From: Mnemiopsis leidyi
Taxonomy: Eukaryota; Ctenophora; Tentaculata; Lobata; Bolinopsidae
NCBI GenBank assembly: GCA_000226015.1
Contig: JH153586.1
Span: forward strand, 366,551 to 395,051
Direction of reading: 5' to 3'
DNA length: 28,501 bases
In this document: positions 1 through 11,700 of the stretch, in pieces
Position numbering within the stretch: position 1 is the first letter of the stretch
Layout of the letters: each line of letters starts with the position of its first letter
The notes under the pieces: generated by a model
The model's input: the letters and a program-made list of their open reading frames with translations, nothing else
Told to the model about the DNA's origin: nothing
Database searches by the model: none
Made by a program: the position numbers and the translations under genes

Positions 1-642
1 AGCACCAGTCATAATAAGCGTCATGCCTTTAAGTTCAACAGACGAGTATTTACAGTTTTTACTCTTAAATCCTGAAGTTAAAAGGAATGGAATATAACGA
101 CCGAGAAGGGGTATATCTGAAATTCTGTATCATCAGCAATTAAATCCGTGATCCATTAACTGTGTATAAACATGTGCAGTCCGTGGTTTTAAATAATACG
201 AAGCAGAAGCCCCCCCATTTAGCGCCAAGAATATCAGTGTGACAATAATTTACTTTACAGATTCCAAAATAAACTGATCAAGATAAATTAAGAATAAGCA
301 ATTCCGTTTTGACATGCTTCTACTTTTCAGAAATCAGAACCGAATTATACCTATGTGATAGTGCGATTGTATCAATTGTTTTAGTTTTTCTACTTTTCGA
401 CTCTTACACAAGCTCATTACTTCAGTTAATACGCTAATTCGCAAAAATGAACAGAGCAACCAATCAAAATAACATCGCAACATTAAGTAAAGTTTAGAAG
501 CACTTATAGTTCAAATGCCCACCAGTCTCCAATTTGGTCACATCACGATCACAAACAAACTCTCGATTCAAACAATTTCTCCTCGAGCACCACCATGACC
601 TGGCCTGTCTATCTGCAGGAAATGACGTCATTTTTGACATCA
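1..642. other. 3' flank of the UBE2J2 gene, no gene seen
   Basis: AT-rich sequence without a coding exon that I can support. On the minus strand it follows the UBE2J2 stop codon and should hold the 3' UTR. A palindromic CRE-type TGACGTCA lies about 20 bp beyond the stop. I saw no clear AATAAA signal on the minus strand here, so the transcript end is not defined. Confidence 0.5.
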
Positions 643-3438
643 TCATTGTAGACTTTGTACCATGAACTTAACTACGTAGGCGAAAACAGCGAAAACGACG
701 AGGACTGCAAGGTTGAGGATGTTGCTGTTAGGTTGGGTAGACAGGGGTACTATTTCAGGTACAGGGGCTACTTCCTCCGGCTCGGCACATCGTATCTTCT
801 CTTCTATCTCCTGAAAGTGAAAGGAGAGTTTTTTAAACGCGTAATTTTCGTGGTTTTTTTTTTCAATTTTATAGTTTCGTAGTTGATGTTATGTGCCATG
901 AGTTAAAACAGAGGGGTGAACATTAAAACCGGGAAACCCCAAACGTGCTCTGTCTGTAGGATGCTGTCTTGTGTCTGTGGGGTGTTCTGTTTTGTGTCTG
1001 GGGGTGATCTGTCTTGTCTCTGTAGGATGATCTGTCTTGTGTCTGTGGGGTGTTCTGTCTTGTGTCTGTGGGGAGTTCTGTTTTGTGTCTGTAGGATGAT
1101 CTGTCTTGTGTTTGTGGGGTGTTATGTCTTGTGTCTGTTGGGTGTTCTGTCTTGTGTCTGTGTGGTGTTCTCTGTCTTGTGTCTGTGGGTGTTCTCTGTC
1201 TTGTGTCTGTAGGATGATCTGTCTTGTGTCTGTGTGGTGCTCTGTCTTGTGTCTGTTGGGTGTTCTGTCTTGTGTCTGTGGGGTGCTCTGTCTTGTGTCT
1301 GTAGGATGATCTGTCTTGTGTTTGTTGGGTGCTCTGTCTTGTGTCTGAGCTCTGGGGAGTTGGGGAGGGAGGGGTGTGCTTCGTCAGGACTCAGGTATGC
1401 AGTGGTGCTTTGTTGAGTAGAGAGAGGGTGTATATATCAGCCAGGGAGACGAGATAGTTGACATACCTCCACTAATGTCGGGAAAAGTTCTCTGAACAGC
1501 TTGTCTTTCAGGTTAAATGCTCCGCTGTCCCGCGCATAGATAGCCTTCATTTTCATCGTAGTTTCTATGCTTCCTAATGTAGCCGACGTTTCCAACTGAA
1601 AACAAGTTTCCTTTAAGTTCTTTCTTTTAAAATAACGGCATAAGATTAAAGATTTATTGTGATTTTTTGGCAATAAATTTAGAGTATAAGCTCATTATTA
1701 TCATCAGGATCAAGCAACATAAGAACTTAAGATACATCTTACTAAAGACAACGTCTAACGATCCAAAAATCTAAGAAGTCCGGTTAAAATAGTACTGACG
1801 AAATACAACGTACCGTAAAACTAAGAAGTCCGGTTAAAATAATACTGATGAAATACAACCTACCATAACACTAAGAAGTCCGGTTGAAATAGTACTGACG
1901 AAATACAACGTACCATAAAACTAAGAAGTCCGGTTAAAATAGTACTGATGAAATACAACGTACCATAAAACTAAGAAGTCCGGTTAAAATAGTACTGACG
2001 CTCCATCCAGGATTCCAGGTGTCAGGATGGAAGTCTGATATCGATAAACATAGTCTTGTGTTTGTCTGAAAGTGAAACTAGTTTATCCTCAATTGTTTGT
2101 CTAAAAGTGAAACTTGTTTATCCTTGTGTTTGTCTGAAAGTGACACTAGTTTATCCTCAAGTGTTCGTCTGAAAGTGAAACTAGTTTATCCTTAATTGTT
2201 TGTCTGAAAGGGAATCTAGTTTATCCTCAAGTGTTTGTCTGAAAGTGGAACTAACTTATTCTTGTGTTTGTCTGAAAGTGACACTATTTTATCCTCAAGT
2301 GTTTGTCTGAAAGTGAAACTAGTTTATCCTCAAGTGTTTGTCTGAAAGTGAAACTAGTTTATCCTCAAGTGTTTGTCTAAAAGTGAAACAAACTTATTCT
2401 TGTGTTTGTCTGAAAGTGAAACTAGTTTATCTTTTTATTTGTCTGAAAGTGAAACTAACTTATTCTTGTGTTTGTCTGAAATTGAATCTAGTTTATCTTT
2501 TTATTTGTCTGAAAGTGAAACTGTCATCTCAAGTGTTTGTGTAAAAGTGAAAGTGTTTAGACTAAAATGGTGTTTCATAAGTTGTGTTTCATAAGTTGTG
2601 TTTCATAAGTTGTGACAGATTGTTACCTTTTTATGAGAAAATAACGAAAACAAAAAGCGAACCTTGAATCGACCGTTAGGAGTCAACATGTAAATGCTAG
2701 GAGCTTTAAAAGGGTACTCTTTAGGAAACACCAGTTTTCCATGGTAGTATCCTCCAGTGTAAAGGGAAGCAGGGGGTCCCATCACTACGTAATGCCTGAA
2801 TAGATTGTTATCACTATAATTCCCATTTGTACTGATTAAAAAACTTTTGACAAGCAAACTATCTGTTTTAAATTAATTTCGGACGATTAAATGAAGTTAT
2901 TAATCAGAGAAACATCACAGAAATTAAACGATAAAAAATAAAAAAGATAAAAATTGAAAGAAGTTTCTGGTGACGTATCTCTATGTTCTACTGTCATGTT
3001 TTTAGTGCTTGTGTCACTTGCTGTCAAGATCAATTTTTCACGAAACAATCACAACTCAAATTGTTTAAAATTGTTTAACAAAAGATTAAAGATTGCTGGT
3101 GAAGCATCTCTTATTGACATTTTTCTTACCATTCGAGAATATTACTAGGTAAAGGCTCAGCCACGATATACGGAACGGGGTCTTTTGCCAGCTGCATCCT
3201 GCACAGGGGAATAAGTTTGGGAGTGAAATTTAGCTAAATAATTTTTAAGATTAAGTCGGGATGTAAGAATCCGCACCCGTATAAGATTTAAGCGCCTTCA
3301 AAGGAAGAAACCTTGGGCCATGAGCACGCAAAACAACAGGGATACTTAAATATGTACTGTATTAACAAAAAAAGAAACTGACCTGTCCATCTTGAGACGC
3401 TTAGCGGCCGTTATCGGCACCCCCGTTCGCTGTGGCAT
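643..3438 (-). CDS. UBE2J2: Ubiquitin-conjugating enzyme E2 J2-like (UBE2J2/Ubc6 family), six exons
   Basis: Exons on the minus strand: 3438-3383, 3198-3130, 2795-2663, 2065-1964, 1595-1467, 810-643. All junctions are GT-AG and the phases agree, giving 218 aa (human UBE2J2 is about 259). The family is tail-anchored in the ER membrane and transfers ubiquitin to ER-associated degradation substrates. Visible features: [17 protein letters not shown] at the start of the UBC fold; [27 protein letters not shown] in place of the usual HPN, as in J-type E2s; the catalytic Cys near residue 92 in [37 protein letters not shown] hydrophobic anchor lies at about residues 196-215, followed by a short tail ending VQSLQ. 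The start ATG at 3438-3436 begins MPQRTGVP. The exon with the active site is flanked on both sides by tandem arrays that copy its splice junctions. The family call is firm; J2 over J1 rests on length and sequence. Confidence 0.95.
916..1362. repeat. About 23-bp minisatellite in the last UBE2J2 intron
   Basis: About 17 head-to-tail units of roughly 23 bp, built on CTGTGGGGTGTTCTGTCTTG. A variant carrying AGGATGATCTG recurs at units 1, 4, 7, 12 and 16, which suggests higher-order duplication. On the minus strand each unit gives a pyrimidine-poor CACAG or TACAG followed by ACACAAG, which resembles a weak 3' splice site, but the true acceptor at 811-817 is not part of the unit. Long Cys-rich reading frames here are translations of the repeat. 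Confidence 0.9.
1771..2000. repeat. 50-bp array copying the 5' splice junction of the UBE2J2 active-site exon
   Basis: Five units start at 1771, 1821, 1871, 1921 and 1971, with an exact 50-bp period. The unit at 1971 is the real exon end, encoding [12 protein letters not shown], and its donor ATG|GTACGT lies at the start of the neighbouring unit (1958-1963). The other units repeat this exon 3' end plus donor inside the intron. Three further donor copies remain: GTACGT twice and GTAGGT once. Because 50 is not a multiple of three, retained units would shift the frame. Confidence 0.93.
2055..2562. repeat. 31-36-bp array copying the 3' splice junction of the same UBE2J2 exon
   Basis: About 15 units. 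On the minus strand each reads approximately GGATAAACTAGTTTCACTTTCAG then ACAAACACAAG. The unit nearest the exon supplies the true acceptor (CTTTCAG|ACAAACACAAGA, exon boundary at 2065). The acceptor AG is kept in 14 of 15 units (as TTTCAG or TTTTAG) and lost only in the unit farthest from the exon. The array fills most of the intron between exons 2663-2795 and 1964-2065. Confidence 0.92.
2570..2611. repeat. 14-bp triplicate repeat
   Basis: Three perfect copies of GTGTTTCATAAGTT directly adjoin the end of the splice-acceptor array, in the same UBE2J2 intron. Confidence 0.9.
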
Positions 3439-3492
3439 GGCTAATAGGAGATTATAATGTTATCGGGAGTTTAAAGGTATTGGAGATCCAAT

Positions 3493-3758
3493 TGTATTTG
3501 TATTTGTATTTGTTACACCTGTACCCAGGCTTTTACAGTTATACTGAAGGAGCTCCTGGAAGATTCTAGATCTTTTAACGGAGACCCTCCTCATTTAACC
3601 CTCAATCACGGTTTCCCGGTCATTCGGCTGAGTCGACCGAAGAAGATTGCATAGGCAAATGCCCTTAGCGCACTCCTCTAGGATTGGCGGATCTGGGAAT
3701 TGAACCCCCGATCTTCTGCATAGAAAGTCGGGGTAGATACCACTACACCACCAACCCA
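3493..3758 (-). mobile_element. tRNA-derived SINE
   Basis: Read on the minus strand, the element starts with a tRNA-like head holding a Pol III A box (TGGTGTAGTGGTA) and a B box (GGTTCAATTCC) at tRNA spacing. An unrelated body of about 160 bp follows, then a tail of short AAATAC repeats. This head-body-tail order is that of a tRNA-derived SINE. A target-site duplication is not convincing: only a few bases around ACAAT match. I cannot assign the central body to a named SINE superfamily. It lies just upstream of the UBE2J2 first exon. Confidence 0.8.
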
Positions 3759-3769
3759 TTGTGAAATCT

Positions 3770-5732
3770 GTGTTTTTCTAGAAGAAGCTAGATTGCTCAA
3801 AGTGATCTACAATTTAAGGGCTAGTTCTTAAATCTGTTCAGTACTAAGAGCAAGTGAAATATCTGACGAAATTATAGAAAATTTAAATTGAATCTACATA
3901 ACTTCAACTAAATTAAACATCGACATACTCTCATTTCTCATCTTTCCCACTTCAAAAAACACGACCTGTCTTAAGATTTATAACACGACAGTACAAATAC
4001 AGAAAGATTTTAAATAAAATACACTTATTAAATAAATTAAGTCAAATTGCTCCTCGTGTTAATTGACTCAACTTTGTTAATAAGCAAATCTGCAACACAG
4101 AAAACCGGGGACAAAACGTGACGTCATCATGGAAACCATCAGCATCGTTACAGAATTTATGATGCCATGACTTATCTAACATTTTACATTCTTAAGTATA
4201 ATAATTCAAGCCTTTGAAATACCTCCTTGCAAATATAGGTATTCAAAATTAAAAAATAGGCGTTGGATAACAAAAAGAAGATTTCAGGAACAATTCTTAA
4301 ATGAAAACATCTGGCACACAAAGAATGAAAATACTTGTAACTTACCACAGAGAAATTAACGACACCGCCGGTAAACAGTCTCTTTAAAGACCAATAAACT
4401 CACATAAAAGTCAATATAAGACTTGTTCACAGTATCTCAGATACATGGTTAACACGATTCCGTCCTTTTTCAAACATAGCGCAACTAATAAACATTTCAA
4501 GTTATAAGAAATTATAGGAAAGCAGCTGTCCATAATATCATAAATAGGGCATATCATAATATCATCTAGATATAAAAATAGAGTAAAGAAATTAAATTTT
4601 TTATCAATTTGAAGTCACAGAAAGTTTTATGCAACCCAAACTTGTTAAATAAGCTATACAAGAATGTTATCATAACTTAAAAAAAGATAAAGCATGATGA
4701 AATTGAGTTTTATTTCGCCGCGGTCGACAATATCTGAAAAGATCGTGGATAACAATCTCACAAAGTAGTGATTGGTTTATTTGCATCTTACGAAGAAAAA
4801 TATTTCTATTCATAGCTAAGTAAAGTAACTCGCAATAAGAAAACATTTAGTATATTGCTTGGTGCACTGCTTACTTATTATTGATCAAGTTCGTTATAAA
4901 AATGTGTTTTTCCTACTTTAACACTTACACGAAACCTTACAGGCGGAGCTTGTAATATAAATATGTAAATACATGATCCGGCTCACAGTCAGTTATGCTT
5001 TATGGACGAAGTAATTCTTGAAGAGAAGTTGATAATGTCTGGGAATTTTTGTATCACGTAACAGAGTTTCTTTAAATTGATTTGTCGAGTCAGCTGTCTG
5101 CTTTATTATTGTTAAATTGGTGTTTTATAAAAGGAAACATTTTCGACTCCTCCCCAAGAATTTAAAATCTATAAACAAAAGGGTTTTTTAGCAAAGGCCA
5201 CAAATCGTTTATATCTCGGGATAGCGTTGCTCAATAATAATTAGCTGTACCCATCGATCCTTGATTAATCGCTGTCACATGATACTGATACTGATAGGAA
5301 AAATATGTGACCCTTCCCAAGAATACCCTCCAGTAGGACGGAGAGACAGGGAAATTAACCCGATACTCGATATTCCATCAAGTTCATCAATAAAATTTTT
5401 TTCAATAGGTCTAACTTGATCAATGCAGCATTTTGGAGTTATAGATTTTGAATTTTCTGTTAAATATCCATTTCAAATTCAATCATTAATTAAGCCGGTC
5501 GGACATTAAGTTTTGCTGCAAAAGAATCGAAACTTTCCTTCATTGCATCAAATAAAACAATTTTCTAAAAAAACTACAAACTTTCACAATATCATTTATC
5601 CCTCATTTCTGATAGCTCACGTGTTTTCATAACAACGATCATTGGATCACTGCCACGGTGAAAAAAAATCTGTACATAATTCAAATAGGACCAACATGCG
5701 AGAATCATGCAGCGAAAGTCGCAGCAAATAGA
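3770..5732. other. Intergenic, no gene recognised
   Basis: About 2 kb of AT-rich sequence between the divergent side of UBE2J2 and the 3' end of the CCP gene. Reading frames are short and no exon with good splice sites and family similarity was found. A TGACGTCA site lies near 4120. The UBE2J2 promoter probably lies at the left edge, near 3440-3500. Confidence 0.5.
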
Positions 5733-8700
5733 TCATATCCCGCCATCCATGTAGTAAGATTCAGCCAAGCTTTCTTGGTGCCTGCTGTACCTGAAGGTGG
5801 AGCAAGTTTCACTTTCACTTTCACTTTAGTTGCCATGGCAACACCAGTTACCATAACACCGAAAACTTACACGGTCAGCTAAGAATGTGAATCCTTTCAG
5901 CCAAGCTATCCGGGTAATAGTATGTGTTTCGTGTGTAATAGTTGTACTGATATCTGTAGATATAGCAAACAACTTACAAAACATTTGAAACCAGACAAAA
6001 CGAGTTTTCAGCGCGGTCGGAATCTAATGTACACCAAAAAACAAATCCTTGTGTTTGAAAAAACTAACGTGTGAGATCTCCAGGTCCAGGGTCTGCACTT
6101 CTCGATAAGGAAAAGTCCGGAGGGCGAGGTGGGATTGCGGTAAGCGTAGAGGACCCAGCCTCCAACAATACACACGATCGTCAGGATGAAGATGATAAGG
6201 AGAATAGTGAGGGAGTGGGAGGTGGTACCGCTGTTTCCTTCAGCCTGAAAAACACAGAGTTGAGATGGTTGCTATGGCAACGATAAGTAACAGAAGTTAA
6301 ATGGTTGCTATGGTAACGACACAAAACAGCAGTTAGATGGTTACTATGGTAACGACACAAAACAGCAGTTAGATGGTTACTATGGTGACGATAAGTTATA
6401 GCAGTTAGATGGTTACTATGGTAACAATAGTAACAGAAGTTAGATGGTTGCTATGGTAACGACACAAAACAGCAGTTAGATGGTTACTATGGTAACGACA
6501 CAAACAGCAGTTAGATGGTTACTATGGTAACGATAAGTTACAGCAGTTAGATGGTTACTATGGTAATTTGTTGATGGTATGGTAATTTGTTGATTTTCAA
6601 ACTGCCAATTATAAAACGCAAACTTATATAACTTCAAAAAAACGTGGAGCAGAGTCGTAGTCTACTGTTTAATAACGTTCTCGACTTTCTTTCGTAATTT
6701 TTTAAATTTTAAAACTATCAATTTACAAAACTCAAACCTACATAATCTCCAACGTGTCTCCCCAATGTACACCTAGATAGAAAATAGAGCCAAGCCACGG
6801 TCTTCTATAGTTGGGGCCATTAGTGTCGGAGCAGCGACTCTCGCTCATATAGCCATGATAACTTGGAATTTTATTTGGATGGGACTGGGAGGCCAGGTAA
6901 TGTCTCTTCTTTTTCAGCGACAATTCACTGCCATGAGTAAAGAACGCTTTAAACACAATTAATTAATAGGATGAGATATTTTCAATTCTCCATCTTACTA
7001 TTTTTCGAGTCAGACTAAAAGATAAGATCTAATTAATTGATAATAGATAATTTCAAACGATAACTTCAAACGATAACTTCAGGTGTCAGGGTGGGTCCAG
7101 CTGACCATCTTACTCATACCAGCCAGCTTGACAGGATTAAGGTTCCACCAAATCTACAAGAAAATAAGACCAGGTAATTTCCTTTTTATAATCTTCCAGT
7201 TAGATAATAGATGGTTACTATGGTAACAATAGTAACAGAAGTTAGATGGTTGCTATGGTAACGACACAAAACAGCAGTTAGATGGTTACTATGGTAACGA
7301 CACAAAACAGCAGTTAGATGGTTACTATGGTAACGACACAAAACAGCAGTTAGATGGTTACTATGGTAACGATAAGTTACAGAAGTTATGTGGTTGCTAT
7401 GGTAACGACACAAAACAGCAGCTAGATGGTTACTATGGCAACGACTTTAATCATGATAAACAAAATGAGTGAATGACGAGGAAGTGGACACATGCAAGAG
7501 AGGAAATTTCCACGTTGACCCGATAACCATATGATATGGATGCGAGGGTTGTCATACTGGTGAGGTGACATTTTAAACTCTCGGTTATTTTCTTTAACAA
7601 TTTGCAGTAAAGACCGTGTAGTAACCAGTAGTCTGTAATACTCTGCCAGTTATATAGCTCCCTCAATCTTTCGGTTCGTGTACATATTGTTATATTATTT
7701 TGAATGCAAAATTCCATTTACTACACTTTCGTATTTCGAATTTAAATCAAAGAAAATTAGGTAAATTAGGTTTCGATTTCAGCGAATTAACCAAGCCTAG
7801 AAATCTTAAACATGACGGTATACACTCTTTTAACCCTAACCCTATCCCTAACCCTAAAGTCTATTCCGATAATATACAATCTATTGTAGTCTATTCCGAT
7901 ATTATACACTATATTGTAGTGTAGTTTCTAGACCAGGATATATTTACGTATTAACGTCACTCTTAAGTGCCTACTGTTAACCGAATATACACTTAACACA
8001 TACAATGTGCACTTTGTCTACATGAAATGTCTTGAATCACAGACAATCTGGCACGCTTTACGTTACAATTGACTTTGTTTATGTTAGCAGTTGTAGTAGA
8101 TCTGTTAAGATCGGTAAATATTATAAAGTACTTCGTGTGTATCTATCTTTAGATTGGTATTGTTAGAAAATTGCGAATAAAATTGTTGGACATTGGCGTA
8201 TTAAATTGTTAGACTAATATGGACTTGGAGTTTTTTTTTGAAAATCATGGATTAGCGTATATTTCAACCGGTATTAAACTGGAAAAGCTTGACTTGATCT
8301 TTAGGGAATGAAGTTTAAACACTATTTGGTCAATTAGGGAGTACTGACACCATCAACTTTACAGTTATAGGAAAACGTCCAAAAACAGCCAAAAGATGGA
8401 TAGGCATTCGTCAATAACGGGCCTTTAATTGCGCCATGGTTCTAAATTAAAGATTGAACTGTCATTATATTTTCAAATAATGTGAAAGAATTTAATCTGA
8501 TCTCACTTATCAATAATCAATTCGATATATTCAGACCTGAGAATGAATAGTTTCACTCTCAATAAACAAGGGTTAGGAACAAGACGGGTATCGTAACAAT
8601 AACGGTCCCTGAATAGCAATGTGTAAGCCTGTCATGTTACATGTGTACAGTTTCAATCCTGATCATTGCAGGTTCCTTTGTTTCTTGTTGTCAACTTCTG

Positions 8701-11700
8701 TTTAAGTGACAGTAATCTTTGATATACAACTAGCTATCATTATAGTAGCTCGTGGAAGGAGACTCCATTTTCGAGAGAAGCTTGCAAAACGGTGAACGAC
8801 TCAGGCTTATCTTGGTAGTCTACGTAGTTGTGGTTAGTCACAGTTATCCCAACAATTGTTCTATATCGTAACTATATCGGTGTTCGGCAAGGTTGTAGTC
8901 TTCTTTTCATAAACGTATTACTCAAACTTCCTGCGTTTGTATCGTCATTTGTTGATTTTCAAACTGCCAATTAACAAAACTCAAACGTACATAACTTCAA
9001 AACTTGCCTCCCCAATGTACACCTAGATAGAAAATAGAGCCATGCCACGGTCTTCTATAGTTGGGGCTATTGGTGTCGGAGCAGCAACTCTCGCTCATAT
9101 AGCCATGATAACTTGGAATTTTATTTGGATGGGACTGGGAGGCCAGGTAACGTCTCTTCTTTTTCAGCGACATTTTATTACCAGGTAACATATCTTCTTT
9201 TTTCAGCAACAATTCACTGCCATGAGTAAAGAACGCTTTAAACACAATTAATTAATAGGATGAGATATTTTCAAATCTCCATCTTCCTATTTTTCGATTC
9301 AGATTATAAGATAATATCTAATCAATTTATAAAAGATAATTTCTGATGATAACTTCAAACGATAACTTCAGGTGTCAGGGTGGGTCCAGCTGACCATCTT
9401 ACTCATACCTACAGCTCTTGCAGCCAGCTTGACAGGATTAAGGTTCCACCAAATCTACAAGAAAATAAGACCAGGTATTTTTATTTTCAATTTTCCAAAT
9501 TGTCACTAAGTATGTATGATGAAATCTCCTTATTAGTGTTACAGAAGACGGTTGTCATGACATTCAAATAACTACGATTTCAGTTCCACGAGAGACACGA
9601 ATGCTGACTACAGTTTTGGCGATTTTTGCAGGTATACCAACTTCTTAAAAGCTCAATAACTGCTGACCATTGTAGCAGTATCTTACGTCCTGATGATGGT
9701 TCCTTGGGCTATGAGTCCTTCACGAATTTGTGATTTTCACGATTGTCGTAATGACTAATCTGTGAATAAACAACTCACAAGTGAAACTGTTTAAATATTT
9801 CTGATCTCACCAATTTCAGCCCTCATTGCGCTCGGCTTCATAGCGTACCTAGCAGAGGGACTGGCGACATACAGGATCCACGGCTGGAACATAATAAACA
9901 TCTGTATGCACGTGGTGTCTCTAGTGGGGCACCTCGTTAACGCTACTGCGGCCTACTGTTGTGAGACCAGCTCTCACAAACCGGACCAAACTCAGTCGGG
10001 AGAAGGAACTTACAGACAGATACCACGTGACAGGGGGAATGAAACACGTGACAGGGGACATGAACCACGTGACAGAGAATACGAGAGGGAGAGAGATTAT
10101 GGAAGAGAAAGGGAGTACGATAGGGAGTACGGTAGGGAGAATGAGAGGGAGTATAATGATAGATATGATCGTAGAGATAGTTATCCTAGGAACTGGGATA
10201 ACTACACAACTAGGTTTTAAGAAGGTCACGTGACTTCGTGTTCTGTGACGTACTGAAATTGAATCAGAGATCGTAAAGGACTAAAGCTGATATTTCACGG
10301 TGAAGTACACTGAGGAAGATTATCTAACTAAAGATTTGTCTGGATTATTGAGAATGAGACTTAAAGCGGTAAAAAGATCGACAGGAAATCGAAGTATACA
10401 AAACTTATTTTGTAGTGTCTAAACTCGTGACATTTCTTTTTCTGTTTGGAGGCACGACAGAATAGTCCAGTTATACTGACGATTCTATGATCTGATTTTG
10501 TTTACTTACACGGAGTTTTTACGTAATTTTTCATTGAATTTGTTTGTTTTATTATGTTTGTGTGCGTTTCTCATCTCAAAGTTTGATATGGAATGAGTTT
10601 TTGTAATGCGTAACAAGATAAACACCACATGACAAGATGTCACTGGTCACACGACATGATGCGACAAGGTCACAAGACATCGCACAACACGTGACGTCAC
10701 ATAACACGTGACGTCACAATCTTACCTCCTCGTCAGACTCAGTCTGACATGAGGGGATCATGAGAGGTCCGGGCTGCTGACAAATATACTCTTTCTCCGC
10801 CTCAGCTTGAGTCAGGAAAGTGTGATTAGCGCATTTGATCGTTATCTTTTCTCCTATCTGTTGTTATAGGTTTGTTATTGGGATGGAAAACAAATAAATC
10901 GTTCTTTTATCTCTAAAACTTTATTTCTTTTCTTTATTATTCAGACTGAGATCTCAATAAATCATAAGTTTTCATACGTTTATATTTGTAATGTGTTGGC
11001 CGCTTAATCCAATAAATGACAAAAAACTTACTCGAAGAAATGTCACACACACACAATAAGCTCGCTCCTGATATTAAGAAAGTACAAACGATTAAGTAAC
11101 AAGTTACCATGGCAATAAGAGGCTCGTATGTAGTATTGGGGTGTTGCGCTACTTTGCAGTACCCGACACACATCTTATCAAGATCGGAGAAGTCGCTTTC
11201 CTCTTGACAGTTGAGGATCAGACTGTTGTTTTGTTGGGTTCCGCGGAGAAACGCGTCAAACGCATAGTTGTCTGCACATCTGGGGATGAGTTATTTTGTT
11301 TGTCAGTTTACTTGTTTGTCTGCTTGTTTGTTTGTTGGCCTGTTCGTTTACTTGCTAGAAGTTACAAATTATAACATGTAAAATTCTTCTTTTAATCCTA
11401 ACAGACCACTAGAACAAACCAAAGAAAGCAACAACTAGAGAATATTAAATAGGAAATCGATAACAAAATGATTACATGCTTTAATCATCAGATAGCCAAC
11501 TAGGTTTAAATACTCTAAACTTCTAAAGAAAGATTCCTCATTGATTTCAAATACAATACAGACTAAAATAAAAACGGCTATAATTAGAAAATATAAACAG
11601 ACCGACATAACAGAAGTTACCATGGTTACTGTAACGGTTGCTATGGTTACTGTTTAGAACTCACGTCATGGTGATAACGTCTCCCTCGTGAAGAAAACCG

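Noticed and set aside
916-1416. Cys-rich open frames on the plus strand in all three frames
   Set aside because: They are translations of the 23-bp minisatellite, lie inside a UBE2J2 intron and have no splice or start support.
1964-1994. In-frame microexons in the 50-bp UBE2J2 donor array
   Set aside because: The AG-to-GT distance in the units is 31 nt, and inclusion would bring a stop codon, so only decoy donors are claimed.
1771-2562. CRISPR-like array of short repeats
   Set aside because: Units are contiguous with no unique spacers, and contain copied exon borders; the sequence is eukaryotic.
2338-2594. Open frames rich in SESET and CLKVK
   Set aside because: Repeat translations of the acceptor-junction array; the real coding strand here is minus.
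6071-6286. Plus-strand frame rich in Asp and Gly
   Set aside because: Antisense to the CCP-gene transmembrane exon, which has good splice sites and matching phases on the minus strand.
6738-6956. Minus-strand frame with a duplicate at 8997-9245
   Set aside because: Conserved only because it is antisense to the duplicated four-pass exon 1, whose plus-strand frame joins in phase across introns.
7186-7413. Minus-strand frame with repeated CRYHSNHLTAV
   Set aside because: Translation of the 36-bp minisatellite; no flanking exon or domain.
9921-10229. 102-codon minus-strand frame
   Set aside because: Antisense shadow of four-pass exon 3, whose plus-strand frame encodes two membrane spans and joins upstream exons in phase.
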